Shown: positions 41,313 to 49,880 of the stretch, in pieces
How positions within the stretch are numbered: position 1 is the stretch's first letter
Layout of the letters: each line of letters begins with the position of its first letter
Source: Bacteroidota bacterium
GTDB lineage: Bacteria > Bacteroidota > Bacteroidia > Bacteroidales > F082
DNA length: 64,000 nucleotides
Direction of reading: 5' to 3'
Assembly: GCA_009773165.1 (NCBI GenBank)
Contig: WOUZ01000001.1
Span: forward strand, 496,001 to 560,000
Notes under the pieces: generated by a model
What the model was told of the DNA's origin: nothing
Database searches by the model: none
The model's input: only the letters and a program-made list of their open reading frames with translations
Position numbers and translations under genes: made by a program

Positions 41313-43484
41313 ATGAAAAAGCTCTTTACAACTGCCACATTTATCGTGTTTTTATTCACACAACTTACAGCTCAGGAATTTCCATGGAATGCCTATTTCG
41401 GTGGAGGAGGAGCTGAGTTTGCTACGGATATCCACCAGACATCCGACAATGGATATATTATTTCAGGTTATGGTGGCGATGGAAACTCCACCAATTATTA
41501 TGTGATAAAAATAGATATGTTCGGTGATCTTCAGTGGGAACGCAACTTAAATAAAGATAATTATTCCGAAAAAGCTTACAGTATTCTCGAAACTGCTGAA
41601 GGTGAGTTTATTGTTGTTGGATCGGCAACTTCGGGCAACAAGCCATGGATTGTAAAACTCGATGGTTCAGGTGAGACTATCTGGACATCTTCCTGGACCG
41701 ATAATTTACCTGCAAACTCCGCTTTGCTTGCCAGAGGAACACTGCTATCCGATGGAAGAATCGTGGTTATCGGAGCTTCAGGATCCTATGGTTATCAACC
41801 CAATATGCTTATTATAAGTGCTGAAGGAGAACTCCTCGAGCAGCGTACACTCAATGCAATTGTGCCTCCAGGCTGGCTTTCAGGAACCTTTGTCAATCAT
41901 GTGGAAGCAACAAGCGATGGCGGATTTATACTCACCGGTAGCGCGGGAAGCGGCACATCGTCGAGGGCCTATCTTTGGAAATTCGATCAAAATGCCGATT
42001 CATCCTGGTCAGCACATTATACCGGGCAAAATTCATGGATGCGCATTGCTGAGTCCGTTAAGGAGCTTTCCGACGGTGGCTATATACTGAGTGGATCTGA
42101 TAGTCCAAACGCAATAAATAGCTGTTCCATACGCACTGACGCTCAAGGAAACCTGTTGTGGTATCAAAGTTACCCCGATTCAATTTATACACAAGCTACT
42201 GATATTATTGAATGGCAGAATGGGCAATTCCTTATGACAGAGAAACGTTTCGATGGTATTGGTACCTCTTTTTATCAATCATCACTGCTAACACTTGATA
42301 GTCAGGGTAATATGCTAAGCCGTGAGTTAATAATGGCTTCCGATTCTTCAACAACTATCACCAATATGCGCAAAACAAATGATGGAGGGTTTGTTTTGGC
42401 TGGTGAAATCAATGAGTATCTTGCTGTAAACGAACAAGACTTATTTGTACTAAAATCAGATGCTCTTGGTAATATTTCAGGTGTAATGCTGGATTATGTT
42501 TGGCCCGGTGATGTTAATTATGATGGCTTTGTTGATATGGATGATCTGATGATTTTAGGAATAACCGCTGGAGCTACTGGTCCTTCAAGATGGAATGCAA
42601 CCACCGAATGGACACCACAATATGTCACCGACTGGGATGATACTGTTGTTACCGGAGTGAATTTCAAACATGCCGATACCGATGGAAACGGGTTAGTTGA
42701 CATCCTTGATACCTTAGCTATTGTGATGAATTATGGTCAGACACGTAATGCTGAAAAAAGTAATAAAGAACGTAGTAAAGTTGGTAATGATCTTTATGTC
42801 AATCCTTTGGAAGTCATGCTGATAAATAATCAACAGGTTCAGATTCCCTTGTATTTGGGATCAACAGCGAATTTGATTAATAACCTTTACGGACTACGTT
42901 TCAGCTTAGAAATTGATGGAGAAATTTTAATGGGTGAGACAGTAAAAATTGATTTCAATAACACATGGCTAGGTCAGTTAAATGTAGATACCTGGGCCAT
43001 ACACCAACATCAGGCCGAAAATGGAACAACTGATTTTGGAATCACCCGTGCAGACCAAACAATGGCCAGCGGAGGTGGCTTGTTAGGTATGATCAACTTT
43101 TCACTTAACGAACCGCTCGAAGCCGGGGAAACCATCAATTTCAATTTGAGTCTATCCAACCTGAAAGCGCATTCTATTAATCTTGAACCCATTGAACTTC
43201 TTTCAGATACCTATGAAATATCTATTGTCAATAGCCTGACGGGTATTTCTAATCCCCTTACGCAAGTAGTATCGATTTTTCCTAATCCGTCGAATGGCTT
43301 TTTCACAATTAAAAATCTCCGTCCAGGAATGGAAATCAAGTTGTTTACATTGTCTTCTGTTCTTGTATTGAATCAACGTGTGACTTCAGTTGAAGAGCAA
43401 ATTTCACTGAACACGCCAGGGGTTTACATCATCGAGCTTAAAGAAAACGAAACAGTTTTAAGAAAAAAGCTAATAGTTCAATAA
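41313..43484 (+). CDS. Large secreted protein with beta-propeller-like repeats, dockerin-like segment and T9SS sorting domain
   Basis: The 723-residue protein has a signal peptide (MKKLFTTATFIVFLFTQLTAQ). Roughly seven repeated units with the pattern SDGGYILSG or NDGGFVLAG occupy residues 20-385. A calcium-binding dockerin-like pair follows: GDVNYDGFVDMDDLMILG and HADTDGNGLVDILDTLAIV (about 398-475). A cohesin-like beta region comes next, and the C-terminal sorting domain starts VVSIFPNPSNGFFTIKN. The whole looks like a secreted surface protein; its ligand is unknown. Confidence 0.85.
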   Translation: MKKLFTTATFIVFLFTQLTAQEFPWNAYFGGGGAEFATDIHQTSDNGYIISGYGGDGNSTNYYVIKIDMFGDLQWERNLNKDNYSEKAYSILETAEGEFIVVGSATSGNKPWIVKLDGSGETIWTSSWTDNLPANSALLARGTLLSDGRIVVIGASGSYGYQPNMLIISAEGELLEQRTLNAIVPPGWLSGTFVNHVEATSDGGFILTGSAGSGTSSRAYLWKFDQNADSSWSAHYTGQNSWMRIAESVKELSDGGYILSGSDSPNAINSCSIRTDAQGNLLWYQSYPDSIYTQATDIIEWQNGQFLMTEKRFDGIGTSFYQSSLLTLDSQGNMLSRELIMASDSSTTITNMRKTNDGGFVLAGEINEYLAVNEQDLFVLKSDALGNISGVMLDYVWPGDVNYDGFVDMDDLMILGITAGATGPSRWNATTEWTPQYVTDWDDTVVTGVNFKHADTDGNGLVDILDTLAIVMNYGQTRNAEKSNKERSKVGNDLYVNPLEVMLINNQQVQIPLYLGSTANLINNLYGLRFSLEIDGEILMGETVKIDFNNTWLGQLNVDTWAIHQHQAENGTTDFGITRADQTMASGGGLLGMINFSLNEPLEAGETINFNLSLSNLKAHSINLEPIELLSDTYEISIVNSLTGISNPLTQVVSIFPNPSNGFFTIKNLRPGMEIKLFTLSSVLVLNQRVTSVEEQISLNTPGVYIIELKENETVLRKKLIVQ

Positions 43485-43539
43485 CTATTTGATTGTTAGT
43501 GAAATATTAATGTTTTTTGTTACAATGGAGTGAATCTGG

Positions 43540-44994
43540 TTATTCAATCCAAAGAACAGAATTACCTGTGCCTACTTCGTTTTCTTCCCACAATGGGTTT
43601 GCTTCATCAAGCGTCCATTTTCCATCTACTATGAGTTTATAAGCATAGCGGCCGGGTTGAAGATACAATGAACATTGCCACTCATCATCCACTTTTATCA
43701 TCGGGTAACCCTCACCCGACCAGTTGTTGAAACTTCCTGATAAGCGAACTTGTTTCACATCGGGTGAGGCCTTAAATCTGAAAGTATAATTGGGTTTAAA
43801 AGACAAAAAAGAATTGGCAAACTCCCCGCTTCCAACAGTTTGCTTGTTGCCGGGATCAGTAATCCAATGACCGTCAACCAGGAATTTATATTCATAATAA
43901 CCCGGAGCAAGATGGTAAGGCAATACCCAGCCATCCGCTGTCTTTTCCATAATTAACTCATTGGGATTCCATGAATTAAAACTTCCTGCAAGTTTAACCT
44001 CCTGAGCTTCTGCATGCCCTTCAAGTTTAAAAACATACACATCACCTATTCCAATGGAAGAGTTTAAATTGCCATTTCCATCTGGTCTAACCAATTCATT
44101 TTCAGGATCGTTTATCCATTTTCCATCCACGATAAACTTATAGGTATGTGTACCTTCGCGCAAATAAACGGGTAAACTCCAACCGGTCGATGTTTTCTCC
44201 ATTTTCAATGATTTGGTGTTCCAGTTGTTGAAACTACCTGTTAAAACAACCGTACCAGCTTTCGGAAATCCCTTCAATCGGAACTCATAATTCGTGCAAT
44301 AAATCACCGAATTATAGTCGTTATGACCATCCCTTTCTTTGTTTTTATTCGCCGGATCATGTAGCCATCGGCCATCAACAATGAATTTATATGTGTGCTT
44401 CCCGGGAGGTAGAGGAATGCAAATAAACCACCCTTTGCCCGTAAACTCCATCGGAGAGGCGATGGTACTCCATTGGTTAAATGACCCAGCAATAGTCACT
44501 TTCCTGGCACTCTCGTATCCTAGCAGGAAGAAACAACCTCTGCCCTTATTATAACGGAATGCCTGTTCGAACGTAAACTGATTTGCTCCAAAAACTGAAG
44601 CAACTGGATGTACTGACGACCCTTCCAAACCATTGGTTTTATCGCTAACCTCATATGTTTCAGCCAAAATCTTCGAGCGTGCTGCTCCTTCATTGTCTGC
44701 TTCAATTTTACTTGACAGTTCCACGTTATCTTTTCCTACAACATTCAATTGCCAGTCGTCATTACCCGAGAAATAGGAAAAATCGCGTTGAAACAAATGC
44801 CGCACAAAAGCACTGTCCAAATCATATAATTCAGCAAATTTTCGTTGCTGCTGCTTATCCCAATTGAGATCTATTTTCAACACAAATTTACCTCCACTAA
44901 GGCTACCCGCCTTATCTGGTGTATGTTGCGAAAAAAGATCATTCACACCCAGCAATGAAAGAAGTACAACTAATATGAACGATGCTTTTCTCAT
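43540..44994 (-). CDS. Secreted protein with four glycogen-binding-like (CBM48/E-set) repeats
   Basis: The 484 residues start with a signal peptide (to about residue 22) and a unique N-terminal region of about 130 residues. Four tandem E-set domains follow, each with a GSFNxW motif (at 170, 253, 337 and 420; period about 83-84) and a closing YKFIVDGxWxxDP motif. These resemble the glycogen-binding domain of AMPK beta subunits and GH13 CBM48 modules. There is no catalytic domain, so it probably binds an alpha-glucan or acts as an envelope adhesin; this is inference. No T9SS sorting domain is visible. Its start overlaps the stop of the protease gene (44991-44994). Confidence 0.85.
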   Translation of the reverse strand: MRKASFILVVLLSLLGVNDLFSQHTPDKAGSLSGGKFVLKIDLNWDKQQQRKFAELYDLDSAFVRHLFQRDFSYFSGNDDWQLNVVGKDNVELSSKIEADNEGAARSKILAETYEVSDKTNGLEGSSVHPVASVFGANQFTFEQAFRYNKGRGCFFLLGYESARKVTIAGSFNQWSTIASPMEFTGKGWFICIPLPPGKHTYKFIVDGRWLHDPANKNKERDGHNDYNSVIYCTNYEFRLKGFPKAGTVVLTGSFNNWNTKSLKMEKTSTGWSLPVYLREGTHTYKFIVDGKWINDPENELVRPDGNGNLNSSIGIGDVYVFKLEGHAEAQEVKLAGSFNSWNPNELIMEKTADGWVLPYHLAPGYYEYKFLVDGHWITDPGNKQTVGSGEFANSFLSFKPNYTFRFKASPDVKQVRLSGSFNNWSGEGYPMIKVDDEWQCSLYLQPGRYAYKLIVDGKWTLDEANPLWEENEVGTGNSVLWIE

Positions 44995-46001
44995 TCTGTT
45001 TGATTTTTATGAAAACAAATACCAACTCTTCCTCTTTTTAAATCAATATAAAAAACACCTTTTTCAAAAAAGTCACATCCCAGCATCCCGTCGATATTCA
45101 AGCCATAGGCATGTGCCATTGCACTCAAACTGGTGATAAGGGTTGGCATTCCATTCATTGAGTGGTTGCCTATTGAAAAATCATTCATCGTCCCATGAAA
45201 GACATTCACTTTTTTTGACCCAACACCCAACAATGTTGAACGACGCGTAACTGTCACTGTGTTAAGAACTTTATCAGGTAGCTGGTTGCTGAGCACATTC
45301 GACTCAGCTCCGGTATCGAGGCAAAAAAGAAATTTCTTTTTGTTGATAGAGGCCTCAACAAACAGCACATCCGACATATTGCTTGCAGGAAGTACCAAGT
45401 CAAAAGAGGGTTGACCGAATGTAATATTCAACCGTTGCCCTGAGCGGTCAAGGCGGTGTAGTTCCATTAAGTTATTTTTCAAATCTATCACAACTTCAAA
45501 ATCTCTTAACATTGATAAACCGAAAAAACCCAGAATTCTTACATTACGACTTCGCTCCAGGTGTCCCAGGTCAGTCATATCTGCATCAAAATTCTCATAA
45601 AACGCTTCTGAAACAGCAAGTTTCTTAATCCGGTATTTAGAAATAGCTCCTACATCTCCGGTGATACCTCCTGAGCTTTGACTTCCTGCCCTGCGTGTTT
45701 TTCTGAAATACATGCTGTTCAACACCATCCCGGCTGATCCGGTATCCAGAATCAAGTTGCCTTGAATGCTGTCAACAATTGCATCAATTAAAATGAGTTT
45801 TCCAGCGCGTTTTAAAGGTACGATCACTGATTGAAAGTCGCCCTGAGCTTTGACAATTACAGAAGGATGAAAATAGGAAGCGGGAGGTGATTTCTTATTT
45901 GTTAACACCTCATTCTTAGCGCCTAAGGTTTTGTTTACTGTACTTACACTAATGTGAAGTATCAGAAATAAAAATAAAAGAAACCATGATTTCTTCATCA
46001 A
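44991..46001 (-). CDS. Retropepsin-like aspartic protease, secreted
   Basis: The 336-residue protein has an N-terminal signal (KKSWFLLFLFLILHISVS) and two aspartic protease half-sites: LILDTGSAG with Asp86 and FCLDTGAESNVLS with Asp229, each followed by a hydrophobic-Gly segment (RILGFFGLSML and GMLGCDFFE). The two-domain layout suggests a monomeric pepsin-like arrangement built from retropepsin-type halves. Its stop overlaps the ATG of the glycogen-binding-repeat gene by 4 bases, so the two are co-translated. It is divergent from gltX. Confidence 0.83.
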   Translation of the reverse strand: MMKKSWFLLFLFLILHISVSTVNKTLGAKNEVLTNKKSPPASYFHPSVIVKAQGDFQSVIVPLKRAGKLILIDAIVDSIQGNLILDTGSAGMVLNSMYFRKTRRAGSQSSGGITGDVGAISKYRIKKLAVSEAFYENFDADMTDLGHLERSRNVRILGFFGLSMLRDFEVVIDLKNNLMELHRLDRSGQRLNITFGQPSFDLVLPASNMSDVLFVEASINKKKFLFCLDTGAESNVLSNQLPDKVLNTVTVTRRSTLLGVGSKKVNVFHGTMNDFSIGNHSMNGMPTLITSLSAMAHAYGLNIDGMLGCDFFEKGVFYIDLKRGRVGICFHKNQTE

Positions 46002-46091
46002 AACGGGATGCTGAATTTGTCATGACAAAAGTAAAAGAAACTTATTTTGTTTCTATGTTTAAAAAACGACTTATTGTGCATATTGCTGCTT

Positions 46092-46123
46092 TTTGCGCCT
46101 TGTCGTGAGTTATCTTACCTTTG
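46092..46123 (+). promoter_or_regulatory. Promoter of gltX
   Basis: TTTG at 46092-46095, a 20-base spacer and TACCTTTG at 46116-46123 match the Bacteroidota -33/-7 consensus exactly. The gltX ATG is 20 bases downstream. Confidence 0.78.
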
Positions 46124-46143
46124 CAGCGCAATTTTATCAATTT

Positions 46144-47664
46144 ATGAACACATCTGTACGCGTACGTTTCGCTCCCAGTCCTACCGGTCCACTGCACATT
46201 GGAGGTGTCAGGACTGCTTTGTATAATTATCTGTTTGCCCGCAAGCATGACGGAAGCATGATCCTGCGCATCGAAGATACCGATCAGGGTCGCTTTGTTC
46301 CTGGTGCTGAGCAATATATTATTGAATCATTGGCCTGGTGTGGTATTCATTTCGATGAAAGTGTTGTCGCCGGAGGCCCTCATGCTCCATATCGCCAAAG
46401 TGATCGCAAAACCTTGTACAAACAATTTAGTGATAAGCTAATTGCTTCTGGTCATGCCTATTATGCATTCGATACTCCAGAAGAACTTGAGGAATTGCGA
46501 AAAGCCGCTGAAGCTGAAAAACAAACATTCACTTACAATACCTCCACCCGGAAACAATTGCGCAACAGCCTTACAATGGCAGCAGATGAAGTTGACAAAT
46601 TGATAGGGGAGGGGACAGCTTTTGTTGTGCGCTTTCTCATTCCGGAAAATACTGAAGTGATAATGGAAGACATCATCAGGGGGAAAGTGGTTGTGAAATC
46701 GGAAACTCTCGACGATAAAGTGTTGTATAAATCCGACGGAATGCCCACCTATCATCTGGCCAATATTGTAGATGACCACCTGATGGAAATAAGTCATGTA
46801 ATTCGTGGCGAGGAGTGGCTTCCTTCTTTGCCTTTACATGTACTTTTGTATCAGGCATTTGGATGGGATGCGCCTCAATTTGCTCATCTTCCGCTACTTC
46901 TGAAACCCGATGGCAATGGAAAACTTAGCAAACGTGATGGCGACCGCCTGGGATTTCCTGTATTTCCCCTTCAATGGAACGATCCAAAAACCGGCGAAAC
47001 CTCTTCCGGTTACCGCGAATCGGGCTATTTTCCTGATGCTTTTGTAAATATGCTGGCCTTATTAGGCTGGAATCCGGGCACTGAACAGGAGATTTTTAGC
47101 ATGGATGAACTCATCGGAGCTTTTTCGCTCGAAAGGGTAGGGAAGGCCGGTTCAAAATTCGATCCTGAAAAAACAAAGTGGTTTAATCATCAATATCTTG
47201 TAAAAAGAAGCGATAGCAGCCTTGCAGAAGATTTCAGTATTTTCCTTCAGGAAAAAGGTATTACTTCTGATAATGAAACCATTACAAAAGTGGTTTCGCT
47301 TGTAAAAGAACGTGTCAATTTCGTGAAAGAAATTTGGAATGAGAGTTATTTTTTCTTTGAAACACCCACTGAATATGACGATCAGGTTGTGAAAAAACGC
47401 TGGAAAGCTGAAACTCCTGGCCTAATGCGCGCTTTAGCCGAAATTTTGGCAACGATAGATGCTTTTGAGCCTTCCAATCTCGATGAGGCTATAAAAGTTT
47501 GGATCGAAACAAATGGTTATGGTATGGGTGCTGTAATGAATGCATTGCGACTTTTATTGGTTGGTGCTGCAAAAGGACCTCATCTTGCTGATATTATGGC
47601 TATTATAGGAAAAGATGAAACCCTGAAGCGTATTTCAAAAGGACTTAGCTCACTTCCTCAATAA
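46144..47664 (+). CDS. gltX: Glutamate--tRNA ligase
   Basis: It charges tRNA-Glu. From the ATG at 46144 it has 506 residues. The class I motifs are [14 protein letters not shown] near the N-terminus, with HIGG (18-21) as the HIGH signature, and KLSKRDG at 260-266 as the KMSKS signature. The insert [16 protein letters not shown] is typical. The frame is open for 17 codons upstream, but these overlap the promoter, so the internal ATG is chosen. folB follows after about 50 bases on the same strand. Confidence 0.96.
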   Translation: MNTSVRVRFAPSPTGPLHIGGVRTALYNYLFARKHDGSMILRIEDTDQGRFVPGAEQYIIESLAWCGIHFDESVVAGGPHAPYRQSDRKTLYKQFSDKLIASGHAYYAFDTPEELEELRKAAEAEKQTFTYNTSTRKQLRNSLTMAADEVDKLIGEGTAFVVRFLIPENTEVIMEDIIRGKVVVKSETLDDKVLYKSDGMPTYHLANIVDDHLMEISHVIRGEEWLPSLPLHVLLYQAFGWDAPQFAHLPLLLKPDGNGKLSKRDGDRLGFPVFPLQWNDPKTGETSSGYRESGYFPDAFVNMLALLGWNPGTEQEIFSMDELIGAFSLERVGKAGSKFDPEKTKWFNHQYLVKRSDSSLAEDFSIFLQEKGITSDNETITKVVSLVKERVNFVKEIWNESYFFFETPTEYDDQVVKKRWKAETPGLMRALAEILATIDAFEPSNLDEAIKVWIETNGYGMGAVMNALRLLLVGAAKGPHLADIMAIIGKDETLKRISKGLSSLPQ

Positions 47665-47713
47665 GTTTAATCACAAAGAAAAAAAAATTTAAACCTTAAA
47701 AAAGACGTTCTGA

Positions 47714-48064
47714 ATGGCTGTCATATCAATAGAAGGAATGGAGTTTTATGCTTATCATGGTTGTTTCAAGGAAGAGCAGTTGATAGGCACATGGTTTGTA
47801 GTTGATTTATTTTTAACGACAGATACGACATCGGCCGAACAAACTGATAATCTTCACGAAACAGTAAACTATCTCGAAGTATATCAGGTAGTTAAAAGGG
47901 AGATGGAGGTCAATTCAAAACTTTTGGAGCATGTTGGTCGTCGCATCCTGAAAGCAGTACATGATCAATTTCCTTCTGTGGAAAAAGCCCGTATAAAAGT
48001 ACGAAAGATGAATCCGCCCTTAGGTGGCAAGATGGACTTTGTAAGCCTTACTCTTGAAACCTAA
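47714..48064 (+). CDS. folB: Dihydroneopterin aldolase
   Basis: This 116-residue enzyme cleaves dihydroneopterin in folate synthesis. The core motif is IEGMEFYAYHGCFKEEQLIGTWFVVD with the conserved YHG and EQ. TVNYLEVYQVVKREME carries the conserved Tyr, and KVRKMNPPLGGKMDFVSLTLE closes the fold with the KxxPP segment. Length is normal. It overlaps the next small gene by 11 bases. Confidence 0.93.
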   Translation: MAVISIEGMEFYAYHGCFKEEQLIGTWFVVDLFLTTDTTSAEQTDNLHETVNYLEVYQVVKREMEVNSKLLEHVGRRILKAVHDQFPSVEKARIKVRKMNPPLGGKMDFVSLTLET

Positions 48065-48266
48065 ACTACAACTTGTTGACCCTGATCGCTGTCCGCGATG
48101 CGGCAAAGGTTTTCATTGCAGCAAATCGGGTAAGTGTTGGTGTTTTGAAGTGAATACTACGGCTTCGCTTCTTGAGGAAATCCAGCGCACCTATCAAAGT
48201 TGCCTCTGCCCCGAATGCCTGAACGAACTCAACGAAAAAAGCAAAACAAAGGAGTTGCGGAGTTAA
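48054..48266 (+). CDS. Cysteine-rich CWC family protein
   Basis: This 70-residue protein has six closely spaced cysteines plus a C-terminal pair: CPRCGKGFHCSKSGKCWCFE, then SCLCPEC. This is the pattern of the cysteine-rich CWC family, a probable zinc-binding protein of unknown function. The best start is the TTG at 48054, which overlaps folB by 11 bases, so it is expected to be translationally coupled. It ends 34 bases before the tRNA-Cys gene. Confidence 0.82.
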   Translation: MKPKLQLVDPDRCPRCGKGFHCSKSGKCWCFEVNTTASLLEEIQRTYQSCLCPECLNELNEKSKTKELRS

Positions 48267-48285
48267 GTTAAATCTTTTATCTTTG
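48254..48285 (+). promoter_or_regulatory. Promoter of tRNA-Cys
   Basis: GTTG at 48254-48257, a 20-base spacer and TATCTTTG at 48278-48285 fit the Bacteroidota promoter consensus with one mismatch in the -33 box. The tRNA starts 15 bases later. Confidence 0.65.
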
Positions 48286-48299
48286 CACTCCCAAAAATT

Positions 48300-48370
48300 G
48301 GTCTCGTGGCCGAGTGGCTAGGCAGCGGTCTGCAAAACCGTGTACAGCGGTTCGAATCCGCTCGAGACCT
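48300..48370 (+). tRNA. tRNA-Cys (anticodon GCA)
   Basis: The acceptor GGTCTCG pairs with CGAGACC. The anticodon stem CGGTC/ACCG region encloses CTGCAAA, giving GCA. The T arm is AGCGG-TTCGAAT-CCGCT. The discriminator is T and CCA is not encoded. Confidence 0.93.
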
Positions 48371-48379
48371 CAAAGAACA

Positions 48380-48415
48380 AAAAAACCTGGCAAGAGTTGT
48401 CAGGTTTTTTCTTTT
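48380..48415 (+). terminator. Intrinsic terminator of tRNA-Cys
   Basis: AAAAAACCTGGCAA, loop GAG and TTGTCAGGTTTTTT (48380-48410) form a 14-bp stem with one wobble pair and a T-rich tail. The element's left attachment repeat begins directly after it at 48416. Confidence 0.88.
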
Positions 48416-48437
48416 GAGCCTTCCACGGGACTCGAAC
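48416..48437. repeat. Left attachment repeat (attL core)
   Basis: The segment from GAGCCTTCCACGGGACTC to CGAAC is identical over 22 bp to 60387-60408, the 3' part of tRNA-Thr on the minus strand. It is only a tRNA fragment and lacks the 5' arms. It abuts the tRNA-Cys terminator. Confidence 0.9.
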
Positions 48438-48445
48438 ATAATTCA

Positions 48446-48467
48446 ATACTGATCTTATTATCAGTAT
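48446..48467. repeat. Inverted repeat next to the left attachment core
   Basis: ATACTGAT and ATCAGTAT flank a 6-base loop, 9 bases inside the left repeat. It could be a protein-binding or structural part of the attachment site. Its function is unproven. Confidence 0.5.
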
Positions 48468-48486
48468 ATTACAAAAAACATTGAAA

Positions 48487-48509
48487 ATTTACATGCAGAT
48501 ATACATGCA
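48487..48509. promoter_or_regulatory. Putative integrase arm sites, left end
   Basis: Two direct motifs, TTTACATGCA and ATACATGCA, start 13 bases apart. The same pair with the same spacing and orientation occurs at 60250-60272 (20 of 23 bases identical). Confidence 0.6.
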
Positions 48510-48556
48510 CTTCAATTTTTTGAAGCTTCATTTTTTTAATAAAAACAGTGAAATGG

Positions 48557-48591
48557 AAAAGAGCCTGTTTAAGTGTATAACAGGCTCTTTT
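48557..48591. terminator. Bidirectional hairpin terminator at left end of the element
   Basis: AAAAGAGCCTGTT and AACAGGCTCTTTT form a perfect 13-bp stem with a 9-base loop. It lies about 75 bases downstream of the leftward 94-codon gene and would insulate the element from the host side. Confidence 0.72.
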
Positions 48592-48665
48592 ATAGAATTG
48601 CTTTACCCGCGTGAGACCGTGATGCAAATATACAAAAACAATCATCTAAAGATCAAAGCTTTTAT

Positions 48666-48950
48666 TTACTCTGCATAAAAGGCCTCAATTTCCTCACCAA
48701 ATAAGCTGTAAAGTCTTTCAAGGAGCGTATTATCATTTGTATATCCTGCATAGGATATAAGGCTCATCATTTTGGCAGACGGCCCCCAGTATTGAACGTC
48801 ACTAACAACAAAGCTATCGCCTTCCAACACTTTACGCATTAGCTCCACATCATCGGTAAGATCAACGATAGATGCTACTTTAAGTTGCTCATCTGTTAGG
48901 TGTACCATAAGACGACAAATGTAAATAATTTCACTGATTATTGTTTTCAT
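48666..48950 (-). CDS. Small acidic protein of unknown function
   Basis: This 94-residue protein has no recognised family. It is acidic and helical, with a central DVQYWGPSAKMMSLISYAGYTND and the C-terminus LERLYSLFGEEIEAFYAE. It is the outermost gene of the element at the end opposite the integrase, where accessory cargo is often found. Two starts are possible: ATG 48950 (used here) or ATG 48908 (MVHLTDEQ). A -7-like TACATTTG on the minus strand at 48916-48923 would favour a nearly leaderless start at 48908. A hairpin terminator lies downstream. Confidence 0.6.
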   Translation of the reverse strand: MKTIISEIIYICRLMVHLTDEQLKVASIVDLTDDVELMRKVLEGDSFVVSDVQYWGPSAKMMSLISYAGYTNDNTLLERLYSLFGEEIEAFYAE

Positions 48951-49246
48951 ATATGGCCCCCCTTACTAGAGGCTCCGGTAGGCCTGCTTTGATTCTCCGC
49001 GCGCGCGTGAAAACGACTGCAGATTCTGCATTTCATTTTGTTTATTTTTCAGCTAAAAAGATTTATCCCGCAACTTTCTTCATTCTGTTGTTTATCAATC
49101 TGTTTGTTTTATATAATTGATTTACAACGTATTATAATAATACGGGGATTGAATTTGTTTCAGTTTTTTAAGCATTTATTGAAAATGAGGTTATATTTTT
49201 GACCCAATTAATGAATGATTTTTTTTAACCTAAAAATTCTAAGAAA
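48951..49246. other. Divergent regulatory region at the element's left end
   Basis: This 296-base gap separates a leftward and a rightward gene. It contains a GC block CCGCGCGCGCGTG (48998-49010) in AT-rich surroundings, the palindrome CGTATTATAATAATACG (49128-49144) that recurs upstream of the tape-measure gene, and a -7-like TATTTTTG (49194-49201). It probably holds the promoters of both units. Confidence 0.6.
49128..49144. promoter_or_regulatory. Shared 17-bp palindrome, copy 1
   Basis: CGTATTATAATAATACG is a perfect inverted repeat (7-bp arms around TAA) located about 100 bases upstream of the rightward small operon. The same 17 bases occur at 54716-54732 upstream of the tape-measure gene. 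Confidence 0.7.
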
Positions 49247-49435
49247 ATGGCCAAAGATGCATTTACATTCACATGGGAAAGTTACAACAATAAGCGTTTA
49301 ACCAAGAGACGAGCCCTTAAAGTTCTCAAAGAAGAAATGGACATAAAAAACAAATGTTTTTCATTCTTAGTTAATAAGGGCCTTTATGCTGAGTTTGAAA
49401 ACTTTGCAAACTTTGTAAGAGCAACCGAAAATTAA
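49247..49435 (+). CDS. Small basic protein of unknown function
   Basis: The 62-residue protein (MAKDAFTFTWESYNNKRLTK onward) is lysine-rich and helical, with no family I recognise. It is the first gene of the only rightward operon in the element and starts about 46 bases after a -7-like TATTTTTG. The next gene starts 16 bases after its stop. Size and position would suit a regulator or a protein acting on a helper phage, but there is no direct evidence. Confidence 0.6.
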   Translation: MAKDAFTFTWESYNNKRLTKRRALKVLKEEMDIKNKCFSFLVNKGLYAEFENFANFVRATEN

Positions 49436-49451
49436 ACATACTTAAAAAACT

Positions 49452-49664
49452 ATGAAAATGGGAATCACTAAGAGAAATGAAAAAAACGTAACCATTTCGC
49501 GCGCGGATCTTGATATAATCCGTAATCTAAATGAGGCAATACAGAGCCAGTTAAGAACTATTGAATCGCTTAGTATGCAAAATAAAATACTTCGTGAAGA
49601 AAATAAAGAACTTTTGGCTAGCAAACAAGGCAGGGTAATTACCTTAAATGCATGTAAAATATGA
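49452..49664 (+). CDS. Small coiled-coil protein of unknown function
   Basis: This 70-residue protein has a heptad-like helical stretch (IIRNLNEAIQSQLRTIESLS and on to LREENKELLASKQ, about 22-58). It has no recognised domain. It follows the 62-codon gene by 16 bases. Its TGA overlaps an ATG that opens a 19-codon frame. Confidence 0.6.
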   Translation: MKMGITKRNEKNVTISRADLDIIRNLNEAIQSQLRTIESLSMQNKILREENKELLASKQGRVITLNACKI

Positions 49665-49720
49665 GTGATATTACAAAACCAAAGTACGACTTTCCGAAAT
49701 TGGAAAGGTTGAAGCTTTAA
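49661..49720 (+). CDS. Possible 19-residue micro-ORF coupled to the coiled-coil gene
   Basis: ATG at 49661 overlaps the preceding TGA (ATGA) and encodes MSDITKPKYDFPKLERLKL before a TAA. The overlap suggests translational coupling. It may be a genuine micropeptide or the start of a gene truncated here; the sequence cannot decide. Confidence 0.3.
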   Translation: MSDITKPKYDFPKLERLKL

Positions 49721-49745
49721 GTATATCTTTTCAAGTATTAAATCA

Positions 49746-49790
49746 AAATGCATACATTTATCTAATTAATGTATGCATTTATCATTTTTA
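49746..49790 (+). terminator. Probable terminator of the rightward small operon
   Basis: AAATGCATACAT (49746-49757) and ATGTATGCATTT (49769-49780) form a perfect 12-bp AT-rich stem, followed by ATCATTTTTAG. Confidence 0.55.
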
Positions 49791-49836
49791 GTTGACATTA
49801 TGTAAATAAATGACTGTTTAAGACTTATAAACAACC

Positions 49837-49875
49837 GTTTCTTTGGAAGAAATAGGGGTTTCTATGGAAGAAATA
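49837..49875. repeat. Tandem 18-bp repeat, 21-bp period
   Basis: GTTTCTTTGGAAGAAATA (49837-49854) and GTTTCTATGGAAGAAATA (49858-49875) differ at one base. Each is an imperfect palindrome (TTTCT against AGAAA). The 21-bp period places both on the same face of the helix, as for cooperative protein binding. Confidence 0.65.
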
Positions 49876-49880
49876 AACCC

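Noticed and set aside
46093-46143. N-terminal extension of GltX
   Set aside because: The stretch overlaps the gltX promoter and lies before the canonical RFAPSPTG start.
48416-48437. Second tRNA-Thr gene
   Set aside because: Only the 3' portion is present, without D and anticodon arms. It is the attachment-site duplicate.
48481-48678. 65-codon plus-strand frame at the left end of the element
   Set aside because: It contains the arm-like sites and a perfect terminator hairpin, overlaps the end of the opposing gene, and has low-complexity translation.
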